DNA of 64,000 bases from Chloroflexota bacterium (GCA_014874475.1 JADBJJ010000023.1:252001-316000); one strand, 5' to 3'; shown: positions 46,236-55,152, counted from the stretch's first letter. Translations and numbers: made by a program. Notes: generated by a model not told the origin, from the letters alone.

Positions 46236-47104
46236 CCTCTCAGGCCCGTTTCTTCGCTCTGTCCCTCGGCGTCCTCCTCGGCCTGGTGCTGGGGTTGGTC
46301 TACGCCTGGCTGATTGACCCCGTCCAACTCTACAACACGACCCCGCCCCTGCTCCGCAGTGACTACCGGCATGAATGGATCCGGCTGGCCGCGCTGGGGT
46401 ACGTCGCCGACGGGGATATGGACCGGGCCCTGGCCCGGTTAAAGGGGCTGCGCAAACAGGATATCCAAGACGCTCTGGCCGCTATGATAGAGGCATACGC
46501 GGCTCACGGTCAACCCGCGCCGACTATGCGGCGCCTGAGCCAGTTGGCCCAGCACCTGGGCGTCTACACCCCGGCGATGCAGGTGTATCTGGAGACTTCT
46601 GAGACGCCCTCAGGGGGCCTCCTTCCGACCCCGATACCGACCTCTCCTGCCTTACTGGTCTCGCCGACGCCCCCGGCCCCGACACCCACAGCCACGGCTT
46701 CCTACTTTCCCGTTATAACGCCGATTCCCTCCCCGTACCGGGTCATTGCGCAGAACCTGGCCTGCGAGGGAACACCGGGGCAATTGCGCGTGTGGGTACA
46801 GGCACCACCGCCGCCAGAGCCGACAGTCACCCCATCCCCCCGCCGACCGACGCCCACCCCGGCGGGACCCCGGCCCCTGGAAGGGGTGGTGCTCTGGCTT
46901 CTCTGGGCCGACGGGGCCGACCGCGCCGTCACCGGTCTGCGCCCCTGGATGAGTCCCGGCTACGCCGATTTCCAACTCCAGCCGGGCGTCTTCTATGCCC
47001 TGAGCGTAGAAGAGCCCAACGCGCCGGTCATATCCGGTCTGGCTCTCCCCTCCTGCCCCGATGGCCAGCAGGGGTCCTGGGAAATTGTGATTGAGAAGCA
47101 GTGA
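46232..47104 (+). CDS. Membrane-anchored protein, second of a paralogous pair, with Pro/Thr-rich tail
   Basis: 290 residues with a GTG start overlapping the previous stop. The first 125 residues match the upstream protein (membrane segment, DPVQLYNTTPPLLRSDYRHEW, helical repeats, YTPAMQVYLET). A Pro/Thr/Ser-rich linker (about 125-215) then leads to a C-terminal domain (about 215-290) with a possible beta-sandwich character (GVVLWLLWADGADRAVTGL). The tail is probably outside the cell. Function unknown. Confidence 0.72.
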   Translation: MTSQARFFALSLGVLLGLVLGLVYAWLIDPVQLYNTTPPLLRSDYRHEWIRLAALGYVADGDMDRALARLKGLRKQDIQDALAAMIEAYAAHGQPAPTMRRLSQLAQHLGVYTPAMQVYLETSETPSGGLLPTPIPTSPALLVSPTPPAPTPTATASYFPVITPIPSPYRVIAQNLACEGTPGQLRVWVQAPPPPEPTVTPSPRRPTPTPAGPRPLEGVVLWLLWADGADRAVTGLRPWMSPGYADFQLQPGVFYALSVEEPNAPVISGLALPSCPDGQQGSWEIVIEKQ

Positions 47105-47139
47105 GATGAGAGATGAAGGTAAGGGAGGATCAAAGAAAT

Positions 47140-48180
47140 ATGGACCGAATTCTGGCGATTGACGTCGGCGCCGGCACTCAGGACATTCTCATCTGGGAAG
47201 CGGGGCAGCCGATGGAGAACAACGTCAAACTGGTGTTGCCGTCGTGGACAACGGTGCTGGCCCGTCAGGTGCAGCAGGCCACCTGGGAGGGACGCCCCCT
47301 CTTTCTGACGGGCAACCTGATGGGCGGAGGGCCCGTCGTCAGCGCTATGAAACGACATATCCGGGCTGGATACCCTGTCTATATCACCCCCCGCGCCGCG
47401 CTGACGGTGCGGGACAACCGGGAAGAAGTGCGGCAACTGGGGTACATCATCACCGACGAACCACCAGACCTGCCTGGCCTGGTCACCCTGCGGACGCGGG
47501 ATGTGGACCTGAGGGTTCTCGCAGACGCACTGGCCCCCTTCGGCGTCTCCCTCCCGGAGACCGTCGCAGTGGCAGTGCAGGACCACGGGGAATGCCTGGA
47601 GGGCTCCAACCGCCGGTTCCGCCTCCACCTGTGGCGGGAATTCGTCCAAAGCGGCGGGGAGATGATCCGGCTGGCCTACCGGGAAATTCCCGCCCCGTAT
47701 ACCCGCATGCAGGCGGTGCAGCGGGATGTCCCCGGGGCGGTGCTGATGGATACCGGCCCGGCCGCGCTCTGGGGCATCCTGGAGGACCCGGTGGCAGCGG
47801 CCCACCACGAAGAAGGCCTGATCGCCGTCAACGTGGGCAACCAGCATACCGTGGCCGTCCTCCTGCGGGCCGGCCGTATCCTGGGCCTCTTTGAGCACCA
47901 CACTGTCCTGATAACGACGGAGAAACTCCAGTATCTGGTGGACCGCCTTCGCGCGGGTACGCTGACCGACGAAGAGGTCTACGAGGACAACGGCCACGGC
48001 GCCTACGTGGGCCCGGATTATGCCCCCGACGGCGGCTTCCGCTTCGTCGCTGTGACCGGCCCGCAGCGCCATCTGGCCGCCGGTCTGGGGTACCACTTCG
48101 CCGCGCCCTACGGCGATATGATGCTGACCGGCTGCTTCGGACTGGTGGCAGCAACCCGGCGACTGCTGGAAGGGGACTAA
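47140..48180 (+). CDS. DUF1786 protein (pyruvate formate-lyase activating enzyme-like annotation family)
   Basis: 346 residues. The N-terminus ILAIDVGAGTQDILIWE and the later LIAVNVGNQHTVAVLL look like the phosphate-binding loops of the actin/hexokinase (ASKHA) fold. FEHHT and YVGPDYAPDGGFRFVAVTGPQR are also conserved-looking. DUF1786 proteins are often labelled as pyruvate formate-lyase activase homologs, but no radical-SAM CxxxCxxC motif exists here, so that label is not supported. It sits 16 bp upstream of moeA. GGGAGGA lies about 11 bp before the ATG at 47140; an in-frame ATG at 47113 is an alternative. Confidence 0.75.
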   Translation: MDRILAIDVGAGTQDILIWEAGQPMENNVKLVLPSWTTVLARQVQQATWEGRPLFLTGNLMGGGPVVSAMKRHIRAGYPVYITPRAALTVRDNREEVRQLGYIITDEPPDLPGLVTLRTRDVDLRVLADALAPFGVSLPETVAVAVQDHGECLEGSNRRFRLHLWREFVQSGGEMIRLAYREIPAPYTRMQAVQRDVPGAVLMDTGPAALWGILEDPVAAAHHEEGLIAVNVGNQHTVAVLLRAGRILGLFEHHTVLITTEKLQYLVDRLRAGTLTDEEVYEDNGHGAYVGPDYAPDGGFRFVAVTGPQRHLAAGLGYHFAAPYGDMMLTGCFGLVAATRRLLEGD

Positions 48181-48196
48181 CGCACCACGGAGCAGT

Positions 48197-49399
48197 ATGA
48201 TGATTGCGCCTGAGGAAGCCTGGGAGCGAATAATGGCAGAGGTGGCGCCCCTGCCGCCCCGTCGGTTCGCACTGAATGAGGTCACCGGGCGGGTGCTGGC
48301 GGAGGACGTCCGCGCCGACGCCGACCATCCGCCCTTCGCGGCGTCCACTGTGGACGGCTGGGCCGTTGTGGCGGAGGACGAATCCCCCCGGCGGCGGATT
48401 CTGGACAGGGAGGGTTGGGCCGGGGAGATGCCCACCGTCACCGTCGTCCCGGGCACTGCCGCCCGGGTGATGACGGGCGCCCCCATCCCTCCTGGGGCTG
48501 ATGCTGTAGTGATGATAGAAGACAGTGTGGTGGAGGGAGAGTTTGTCCGCCTCACCCGCGCTGTCCGCTCTGGCGAGAACATCCGTCCGGCAGGCTCCGA
48601 CCTGGCCGCCGGGGAGTTGGTGCTGGCAGCGGGGACAGTGTTGGGACCGGGGGAAATAGGGCTGCTGGCGACCGTGGGACAGTCTGAGGTGTGGGCTTAC
48701 CCCTCCCCGCGCGTGGCGGTTCTCTCCACCGGCGACGAAGTGGTAGAACCCTGGGAGACCCCCGGCCCAGCCCAAATCCGGGATAGCAACCGCTACGCGC
48801 TGATGGCGGCCATCCGGGGAGCGGGAGGGGAGCCCATTTCGCTGGGGATTGTCCCCGACCAGCCCGAAATGTTGCGGAAGAAAATGGAGTTGGCCCTGGA
48901 TCAGGCCGACGTCCTTATCACCTCCGGCGGGGTCTCCGAGGGGGACCGGGACCACATCGGGCCACTCCTGGCCGAACTGGGCACCGTCCACTTCAACCGG
49001 GTACGACAGAAGCCGGGCAAGCCCTTGACCTTCGCCACTATCCGGGGCAAGCCCTGTTTTGCCCTGCCGGGCAACCCCGTCTCCGCGCTGGTCTCCTTTG
49101 AATTGTACGTCCGACCGGCGCTGCGGCGGATGGCCGGACATACCCGACTGCGGCGGCCCGAGAGGCCGGTCTTATTGCGGCATCCGGTCCGGCCTGACCC
49201 GGTGCGGACGGAGTTCGTGCGTGCGGTGGTGGAACAGGAGGGAAACCAATGGTGGGCCCGGACGACGGGCGCCCAGGCCAGCAGCCGCCTGCTCTCTATG
49301 CTGGGGGCCAATGCCCTGTTGCGCGTCCCCCCTGGCCCTGTTCTGCCGGAGGGCGCCAGTGTCACCGCCATCCTCATCGCCTGGCCGGAGGATCGGTAG
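48197..49399 (+). CDS. moeA: Molybdopterin molybdenumtransferase MoeA
   Basis: Inserts molybdate into adenylated molybdopterin. It has 400 residues with the MoeA domain order. Motifs: ADHPPFAASTVDGWAVV, TGAPIPPGADAVVMIEDS, STGDEVVEPWETPGPAQIRDSN, TSGGVSEGDRDH, and PGKPLTFATIRGKPCFALPGNPVSALVSF. ATGs at 48197 and 48200 are both possible. It is co-directional with moaC, a MOSC gene and the DUF1786 gene. Confidence 0.95.
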   Translation: MMIAPEEAWERIMAEVAPLPPRRFALNEVTGRVLAEDVRADADHPPFAASTVDGWAVVAEDESPRRRILDREGWAGEMPTVTVVPGTAARVMTGAPIPPGADAVVMIEDSVVEGEFVRLTRAVRSGENIRPAGSDLAAGELVLAAGTVLGPGEIGLLATVGQSEVWAYPSPRVAVLSTGDEVVEPWETPGPAQIRDSNRYALMAAIRGAGGEPISLGIVPDQPEMLRKKMELALDQADVLITSGGVSEGDRDHIGPLLAELGTVHFNRVRQKPGKPLTFATIRGKPCFALPGNPVSALVSFELYVRPALRRMAGHTRLRRPERPVLLRHPVRPDPVRTEFVRAVVEQEGNQWWARTTGAQASSRLLSMLGANALLRVPPGPVLPEGASVTAILIAWPEDR

Positions 49400-49414
49400 G
49401 TCGTAACCCGCGCT

Positions 49415-50716
49415 GTGGCTACATTCTACCTGCACAGTCTGGGCTGTCGGCTGAATCAGAGCGAACTGGAGGCACTGGCCCGCCAGTTGGCCGGGATGGG
49501 CCACCAGGTGGTAGATGACCCCGCTCGGGCGGACATTTGCGTGGTCAACACCTGCGCCGTCACCGCCGAGGCGGAACGGAAGACCCGCCATCTGCTGCGA
49601 GCCCTGGCGCGGGCCAATCCCCGGGCCCGCATCGCCGTCCTGGGCTGCGCGGCCACGCTGCGGCCGGAGGAACTGGCCTCCTTTCCCAACGTCGCCTGGG
49701 TCATCCCCAACGAGGAGAAAGACCGGACGGCAGAGCGGATCCTCCCCACCCCTCCCCCGGCCCTTCCGACCGCTCCCTCTCCCCTCCCGACTAAAGGCCA
49801 GGAAAGGGATGGAGGTAGCGGCGAAGCCGTTGAGGGCAGGATGAGGACCCGCGCCTTCGTCAAAATCCAGGACGGCTGCAACAACGCCTGCACCTACTGC
49901 ATCGTCCACATCCTGCGCGGCCCGGTCCGCAGCCGCCCGCCGGAGGAGGTAGTGACGGAAATCGCAGCGCGGGTCCGGGAGGGCCACCAGGAAGCCGTCC
50001 TGACCGGCGTCAACATCGGTGCCTACGGCCAAGACCTGGGGCTGAAGGACGGACTGGCGGGCCTGGTCCGATCTATCCTGGATCAGACCGACCTGCCCCG
50101 TTTGCGCCTCTCCTCAGTGGAGCCCTGGGACGTGGATGAATCCCTTCTGAGCCTCTGGCCTGACCCTCGCCTCTGTCGCCAACTCCACCTGCCCCTGCAA
50201 TCTGGCTGTGCAGCGACGTTGCGGCGGATGGGCCGCCGGATGACCCCCGCCGAATACGCCCGTCTGGTGGAGCGGATTCGCGCCGCCGTCCCGGAGATGG
50301 CCATCACCACCGATATCATCGTCGGCTTCCCCGGGGAAGACGAGGCGGAGTTTGCCGAAAGCCTGGCCTTTGTGGAGCGGATGGCCTTCGCCCGCCTGCA
50401 TGTCTTCCCCTTCTCCCCCCGGCCGGGCACCCCCGCCGCCCGGATGGAGGGACAGGTCCCCGAACCAGTGGTGCGGGAGCGGGCGGCCCGGATGCGGGAA
50501 CTGGGGGAGCGGCTGGCGACCCGCTATCGGCGACGGTTTTTGGGCCGGGAGATGGAGGTGCTCTGGGAGCGCCGTCGGCGGGATGGCCTCTGGCACGGCC
50601 TGACCGACAATTACCTTCAAGTGGTTACCACCAGCCCGGACGACTTGTACAACTGCATCACCCGCACGCGCCTGCTGAAGGAGGACAATGGCTTTTTGAC
50701 CGGAGAAGTGATATAA
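49415..50716 (+). CDS. mtaB: tRNA N6-threonylcarbamoyladenosine methylthiotransferase (MtaB type)
   Basis: Radical-SAM methylthiotransferase of 433 residues that adds a methylthio group to t6A37 of tRNA. The N-terminal cluster-binding domain carries GCRLNQSE, NTCAVTAEAE and GCAAT cysteines; the radical-SAM site is CNNACTYCIV; the C-terminal domain is TRAM-like. The start is GTG at 49415. A Pro-rich insert (about residues 112-145, 49748-49850) with PTPPPALPTAPSPLPTK separates the first two domains; family members normally have no such stretch, and its DNA resembles the intergenic palindromes of this genome. Confidence 0.9.
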   Translation: MATFYLHSLGCRLNQSELEALARQLAGMGHQVVDDPARADICVVNTCAVTAEAERKTRHLLRALARANPRARIAVLGCAATLRPEELASFPNVAWVIPNEEKDRTAERILPTPPPALPTAPSPLPTKGQERDGGSGEAVEGRMRTRAFVKIQDGCNNACTYCIVHILRGPVRSRPPEEVVTEIAARVREGHQEAVLTGVNIGAYGQDLGLKDGLAGLVRSILDQTDLPRLRLSSVEPWDVDESLLSLWPDPRLCRQLHLPLQSGCAATLRRMGRRMTPAEYARLVERIRAAVPEMAITTDIIVGFPGEDEAEFAESLAFVERMAFARLHVFPFSPRPGTPAARMEGQVPEPVVRERAARMRELGERLATRYRRRFLGREMEVLWERRRRDGLWHGLTDNYLQVVTTSPDDLYNCITRTRLLKEDNGFLTGEVI

Positions 50717-50717
50717 T
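50709..50717 (+). promoter_or_regulatory. Extended -10 promoter inside the end of mtaB
   Basis: TGATATAAT is a perfect extended -10. No -35 lies at normal spacing (TTGACC at 50696 is too near). It may drive the HEPN remnant and the HIT gene. Confidence 0.45.
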
Positions 50718-50732
50718 ACAGGGCGGTTCATA

Positions 50733-51068
50733 ATGGACAAGCGCAACCTGCCGGACCTCCTGGCTCATCTCAAAGCCACTTGCTCTCGGACAAGGGCGGG
50801 GATAAAATTGCGCCCATCACCTCTTCGGAAGCCACGCGGAAGGCACGGCGGGCCCGGATTCCGATATTGTGGGAAAACAGGAAAAGTGGATGCAGAGTTG
50901 GGCCGCCAACTGAACCGGGCGTTACAGCAAAGGAACGAAGCCCACTATCGCCCAGGTGCCCGCCTTATGAAAGAGGATGCCAGGGAGGTCACCCATCTCG
51001 CTCATGCTCTTCTGGCGCTGTTGGCCCCTCACCGGGGAACCCCGAATATCTCCACGGAGCGACTATAA
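50733..51068 (+). pseudogene. HEPN-domain protein remnant
   Basis: 111 residues. Only the C-terminal half resembles the HEPN family (TGKVDAELGRQLNRALQQRNEAHYRP, then MKEDAREVTHLAHALLALL). The first half (MDKRNLPDLLAHLKATCSRTR ... RGRHGGPGF) is basic and unlike a HEPN domain, as if the normal N-terminal helices had been lost or frame-shifted. No MNT nucleotidyltransferase partner is adjacent. The stop overlaps the ATG of the HIT gene by one base. It may be untranslated or a non-functional fragment. Confidence 0.5.
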
Positions 51069-51409
51069 TGGTGGATTGCATCTTCTGCCGCATCGTCCGC
51101 CGGGAGGCCCCGGCCCGGATCATCTACCAGGACGACGAAGTGACCGCCTTCCACGACGCGCGTCCCCAGGCGCCGGTCCACGTCCTCATCATCCCCAACC
51201 GGCACATCATCGGCATCGCCCAGGCAGAACTGGAGGACGCGCCCCTGCTGGGCAAAATGATGGTGGTAGCCCGGAAACTGGCAGAAGACCTGAAGGTCAC
51301 CGACGGCTACCGCCTGGTGGTGAACAGTGGCCCCCTTTCGGGTCAGTCCGTCTTCCATCTGCATCTTCACCTCCTGGGCGGTCGCCCCTTGCGCTGGCCC
51401 CCGGGGTAA
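51068..51409 (+). CDS. HIT-family (histidine triad) protein
   Basis: 113 residues, the size of HINT/Hit proteins. The start DCIFCRIVRREAPARIIYQDD and the catalytic triad HLHLHLLGG (H-x-H-x-H) are intact. These enzymes hydrolyse nucleotide phosphoramidates; natural substrates are uncertain. The ATG overlaps the preceding stop (TAATG). The frame is open to 50780 but that part is not conserved. Confidence 0.94.
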   Translation: MVDCIFCRIVRREAPARIIYQDDEVTAFHDARPQAPVHVLIIPNRHIIGIAQAELEDAPLLGKMMVVARKLAEDLKVTDGYRLVVNSGPLSGQSVFHLHLHLLGGRPLRWPPG

Positions 51410-51414
51410 TTCCA

Positions 51415-51454
51415 GGTGACGGTCACCTCGGTATGACCGCCACCTTAATTTTTC
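51415..51454 (+). terminator. Terminator of the HIT gene
   Basis: GGTGACGGTCA pairs with TGACCGCCACC (one mismatch), followed by TTAATTTTTC. It lies 5 bp after the HIT stop. Confidence 0.7.
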
Positions 51455-51470
51455 TAGAAGGAGGTCTTCT

Positions 51471-52115
51471 ATGCTGGTTCGTGACCGGATGACCCCCAAC
51501 CCGACCACCGTAACTCCGGACACCTCTGTGAAGGATGCGCTGGACCTGATCCGCCAGAGGCGGTTCCGCCACCTACCAGTGGTGGACGAGAATGGCAAAC
51601 TGGTCGGCATCACTACGGAGAAGGACCTGGTCTACGCTTCCCCCAAACCTGAGATGTCCCTCAGCAATTTTGAGATTCAGTATCTGCTAGCCCGGATGAC
51701 CGTGGGACAGGTCATGCACCGGGATGTCGTCACGGTCTCCCCGGACTTGCCTATAGAGGAGGCGGCCCAGGTGATGATCCGGCACCGCATCGGCTGCCTG
51801 CCCGTCCTGGAGAACGACCAACTGGTGGGCATCATCAGCGATACGGACATCTTCCGGGTCTTTGTAGAGGGACTGGGCGGAGGACACCCCAGCCTGCGCA
51901 TTACCGTTGTCATCCCGGAGCGGGTGGGTAGCCTGGCGCGGGTGGTGGATTGCATCGCTGCGCTGGGCGGCAATATCCACTCCCTGGGCACCTTCTGGGG
52001 TAAACGGCCCGAAGACCGGGTTATCGCCCTTCGCGTGGAGCGGGTGGACCGGGAAGCCCTTCTGCAGGCCCTCCAGAAAGAAGGGATTCAGGTCCAACAC
52101 GTCTGGGAACCGTAA
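51471..52115 (+). CDS. CBS-pair and ACT domain protein (AcuB-like)
   Basis: 214 residues. Two CBS domains (about 1-60 and 70-135, with TSVKDALDLIRQRRFRHLPVVDENGKLVGI and IEEAAQVMIRHRIGCLPVLENDQLVGIIS) are followed by an ACT domain (about 145-214, ITVVIPERVGSLARVVDCIAALGGNIHS). CBS pairs bind adenosine nucleotides and ACT domains bind amino acids, so it is a likely ligand-sensing regulator. AAGGAGG precedes the ATG. The enzyme it controls is unknown. Confidence 0.9.
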   Translation: MLVRDRMTPNPTTVTPDTSVKDALDLIRQRRFRHLPVVDENGKLVGITTEKDLVYASPKPEMSLSNFEIQYLLARMTVGQVMHRDVVTVSPDLPIEEAAQVMIRHRIGCLPVLENDQLVGIISDTDIFRVFVEGLGGGHPSLRITVVIPERVGSLARVVDCIAALGGNIHSLGTFWGKRPEDRVIALRVERVDREALLQALQKEGIQVQHVWEP

Positions 52116-52239
52116 CCCTGCCATCTGCACCTTGCAGGCGAGGCGCACCTCATTCTACGTCCCGTGACCTGTATCTCACACCCTGATATCACAACCTGCA
52201 ACCCTGCGACTTGCGACTGAAGGATCAAGGAGACTCCCC

Positions 52240-53211
52240 ATGTCCAACCACCGCGAGATGAAGCGTGTTCTGGTCACTGGGGCCTGTGGGCAGATTGGCT
52301 CCGAACTGACTCTGGCACTGCGAGAAAAATATGGCGGAGAAAACGTCATCGCCACGGACCTTCGTCCCCCTCAGAAACCGGGCCTCTGTGACTCTGGGCC
52401 TTTTGAGTTCCTGGACGTGACCCAGCGAGAGCAACTGGAGGCCATTGTCCGCAAGTATAACGTAGACACCATCTACCATTTGGCCGCCATCCTCTCTGCT
52501 ACCGGCGAGCAGAACCCTCCACTGGCCTGGGACGTCAACATCAATGGCCTCTACAACGTTCTGGAGGTCGCCCAGGAGCACCAGATGGTGCGGGTCTTCG
52601 TCCCCAGTTCCATCGCCGTCTTCGGGCCGGAAACCCCTCGCGACCCGGCTCCCCAGGAGGCGGTCCTCCGCCCGACGACGATGTACGGCCTGACCAAAGT
52701 GACAGGCGAACTGCTGGGCAACTACTACGTCCGCCGCTTCGGGCTGGATGTGCGGGGTGTCCGCTATCCGGGTATTATCAGCAGCGAAACTCTGCCCGGT
52801 GGCGGCACCACCGATTACGCAGTGGAAATCTTCTACGCAGCCATCCAGCACAAACGGTACACCTGCTTCGTCCGGGAGGACACCGTCCTGCCGATGATGT
52901 ACATGCCCGATTGCATCCGGGCAACGCTGATGCTGATGGAGGCCGACTTCGCCCGCCTCAAGCACCATACCGACTTCAACCTGGCGGGCCTCAGTTTCTC
53001 CGCCGGGGAACTGGCCGCCGAGATTAAGAAGCACATCCCCGACTTCGTCTGTGAATACCAGCCGGATTTCCGCCAGCAAATCGCCGATTCCTGGCCCCGC
53101 ACGGTGGACGACAGCGCCGCGCGGGAGGAGTGGGGTTGGTCGCCCCAATATGACCTCCCGACGATGGTGGCGGATATGCTGGAGAAACTGAGCCGTAAAC
53201 TTGCCAGTTGA
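52240..53211 (+). CDS. L-threonine 3-dehydrogenase-like NAD-dependent epimerase/dehydratase
   Basis: 323 residues, extended short-chain dehydrogenase. NAD site VLVTGACGQIGSELTLAL, catalytic SSIAVFG and MYGLTKVTGE. The block RYPGIISSETLPGGGTTDYAVEIFY is characteristic of the epimerase-type threonine dehydrogenases, which oxidise threonine to 2-amino-3-ketobutyrate. The start at 52240 adds seven residues (MSNHREMK) to a core starting at 52258. A UDP-sugar epimerase function is the alternative but less likely. Confidence 0.87.
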   Translation: MSNHREMKRVLVTGACGQIGSELTLALREKYGGENVIATDLRPPQKPGLCDSGPFEFLDVTQREQLEAIVRKYNVDTIYHLAAILSATGEQNPPLAWDVNINGLYNVLEVAQEHQMVRVFVPSSIAVFGPETPRDPAPQEAVLRPTTMYGLTKVTGELLGNYYVRRFGLDVRGVRYPGIISSETLPGGGTTDYAVEIFYAAIQHKRYTCFVREDTVLPMMYMPDCIRATLMLMEADFARLKHHTDFNLAGLSFSAGELAAEIKKHIPDFVCEYQPDFRQQIADSWPRTVDDSAAREEWGWSPQYDLPTMVADMLEKLSRKLAS

Positions 53212-53304
53212 AAATTTATCAGGCGACTGCCGCCTTCCTTGAACAATTGACAAATCATCCCGGCAACCCATCTTCAGGCTGCGGGGTTTGTGCCTCTCCT
53301 CTGA

Positions 53305-53341
53305 CCCCTCTCCGTTCGTCGCTTTGCGACGCGGGGAGGGG
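53305..53341. repeat. CGTCGC-type GC-rich hairpin
   Basis: CCCCTCTCCGTTCGTCGC-TTT-GCGACGCGGGGAGGGG folds into a long stem. The core CGTTCGTCG...TTTGCGACG recurs at 59306-59329 inside the T-box leader. It lies between the threonine dehydrogenase and phosphodiesterase genes, with no T-run. Confidence 0.55.
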
Positions 53342-53415
53342 CAAATCCTCCGCCGGCTATTGCCGGAGTGAATTGCTCAGCCGCAAAATCCCGCGCCACA
53401 AATCGGAGGTGCGAT

Positions 53416-55137
53416 ATGGCTCGTATAGGAAAAATCCTGCTGCTGGTTCTGGTCCTCCTCATCCTGGCCGCCATCGGCTACCAGGCCCAGAACGTGGCTA
53501 TGATCGGGTGGGATTCGGTGGTGGAGTACCAGACCCCCTACCTGACCAACCTGCCCCGGGGGAGCGCGGCCGAACCTCTGGCCCGACGGGTCATCCTGGT
53601 CCTGGTGGACGGCCTGCGGCTGGACGCCTCCCGGAATATGTCCCGCCTGAACGAACTCCGCCAACGGGGTGCTGACCTCTCCGTCCGGACAGGACAGCCT
53701 TCGCTATCCTACCCGTCCTGGACAGTCATCGCCTCGGGTACCTGGCAGGAAATGAGCGGGGTGACCACCAACTGGTACGAGGGGGAAGTCCAGGTGGATA
53801 CCATCTTCAAGGCGGCGCGGGACGCCGGCCTGCCCGCGGTCGTCGTCGGAGGGCAGGGATGGCGGAAACTCGACGGCTCCCATTTTACCGATTGGATCGC
53901 TGTGGAGGGTCCGGAAGAAGAGGGCGCGCCACCGGAAGAATGGGCCGAGATGGATACCGAGAGTTTCCGTCAGGCGACCGCCGCGCTGGAGAAGTACCGC
54001 GAAGGCCTGATCCTCGTCTACTTCGGCGGCACGGACGCACTGGCCCACCAGTTCGGCGGTACCAGTTCCCAATACCTGGATGAAGTCCAGCAGGTGGATG
54101 ATTACATCGGCCGTCTGGCTGAAAATCTGGACTGGGAACAGGACGTGCTGATCATCACAGCCGACCACGGGCACGTGGACATCGGCGGACACGGGGGCTG
54201 GGAGTGGTCGGTTCTGCACGTCCCGCTGGTGATGGTGGGGAAGTCCGTCCGCCAGGGGGCCTATCCGGAGCGGCTCCAGGTAGACATCGCTCCCACCATT
54301 GCCGCCCTGCTGGGCCTCCCGATCCCCGTCCACGCCCAGGGCCGCCCGCTGGTGGAGATGATAGAAGCCTCCGCCGACGCGAAGGGACGGATCGGGGTGA
54401 ATGCGGGCCTACAACTGGTGGGGCTCTACGACGCCTACGCTCAGACCCTGGGAGTCAGGCCATTCGCCGGGGAGGTGTTGACCAGGTACCGGGAGCGGCT
54501 GGCCCGGGGGGAAGAGGGGGTCTTGAGCAGTATGTGGGAAGAGATTACGGCGCGGGCCCAGGCCGCGCGGGCGAAGCGCTTCTGGCGGGAACGGCTCCTG
54601 CGGTTGCCCATCGCGTTGGGCATCGCGCTGGTCCCTCTTTCCTACCTGCTCCTCTTCCGGCGGCGGTGGCGCCAATTGCTGCTCCCGCTGGGCTTTGCCC
54701 TGCTGTACTTCGTCTTCTACAACGCCCTCTTCTTCGGGCGAGGGTACCACTGGTCCCTCTCGGCCTTCAACTCCGAAGCCCAGATTGAGGCCTTCTTCAA
54801 CGAGCGCCTGCTGGATGCGGCGATCTCCTTTGCGGTGGCAGGACTGGCCCTGGCTCTGGTCTCCTGGAAGAAGCCCCCGCTACAGGCCCTGGAGCGGATG
54901 ACGACGTTCTCTTTCTTTGTGGGCTACATCCTGCTCCTTCAGGTGGACCTGTTCTACTGGCTCTATAACATCCGATTTTCCTGGGCCCTCCCGGACCTGA
55001 AACTGGGGTTCAAGTACTATATGGATCTCCTGCAGATGGTGCCGACGGGGCTTCTGGGAGTGATAGTGGCGCCGCTGGGGGTGCTCATCGGCTGGGGGAT
55101 GCGGCGATGGCGGATAAAGAAAGTAGCGCAAGATTGA
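53416..55137 (+). CDS. Membrane-bound alkaline phosphatase-superfamily phosphodiesterase
   Basis: 573 residues. An N-terminal membrane segment (about 5-25) precedes the catalytic domain: VILVLVDGLRLDASRN with the first metal ligand, a serine/threonine nucleophile region in GQPSLSYPSWTVIASG, YFGGTDALAHQFGG, and the metal-binding TADHGHVDIGGHGG. The C-terminal 170 residues hold about four membrane segments. This matches type I phosphodiesterase/nucleotide pyrophosphatase or lipid phospho-transfer enzymes acting outside the membrane. GGAGGTG precedes the ATG at 53416; the frame is open from 53368. The substrate is unknown. Confidence 0.82.
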   Translation: MARIGKILLLVLVLLILAAIGYQAQNVAMIGWDSVVEYQTPYLTNLPRGSAAEPLARRVILVLVDGLRLDASRNMSRLNELRQRGADLSVRTGQPSLSYPSWTVIASGTWQEMSGVTTNWYEGEVQVDTIFKAARDAGLPAVVVGGQGWRKLDGSHFTDWIAVEGPEEEGAPPEEWAEMDTESFRQATAALEKYREGLILVYFGGTDALAHQFGGTSSQYLDEVQQVDDYIGRLAENLDWEQDVLIITADHGHVDIGGHGGWEWSVLHVPLVMVGKSVRQGAYPERLQVDIAPTIAALLGLPIPVHAQGRPLVEMIEASADAKGRIGVNAGLQLVGLYDAYAQTLGVRPFAGEVLTRYRERLARGEEGVLSSMWEEITARAQAARAKRFWRERLLRLPIALGIALVPLSYLLLFRRRWRQLLLPLGFALLYFVFYNALFFGRGYHWSLSAFNSEAQIEAFFNERLLDAAISFAVAGLALALVSWKKPPLQALERMTTFSFFVGYILLLQVDLFYWLYNIRFSWALPDLKLGFKYYMDLLQMVPTGLLGVIVAPLGVLIGWGMRRWRIKKVAQD

Positions 55138-55148
55138 CCTTGCGCTAC
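55123..55148 (-). terminator. Terminator of tRNA-Glu, overlapping the end of the phosphodiesterase gene
   Basis: GTAGCGCAAG-ATTGAC-CTTGCGCTAC is a perfect 10-bp stem. On the minus strand TTTCTTTATC follows. It also covers the phosphodiesterase stop codon, so it may act in both directions. Confidence 0.65.
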
Positions 55149-55152
55149 CCTG

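Noticed and set aside
47140-48180. Pyruvate formate-lyase activating enzyme
   Set aside because: No radical-SAM cysteine motif; the sequence has actin-fold-like loops and fits DUF1786.
51064-51069. TATAAT just before the HIT gene as a promoter
   Set aside because: It overlaps the ATG itself and has no -35.
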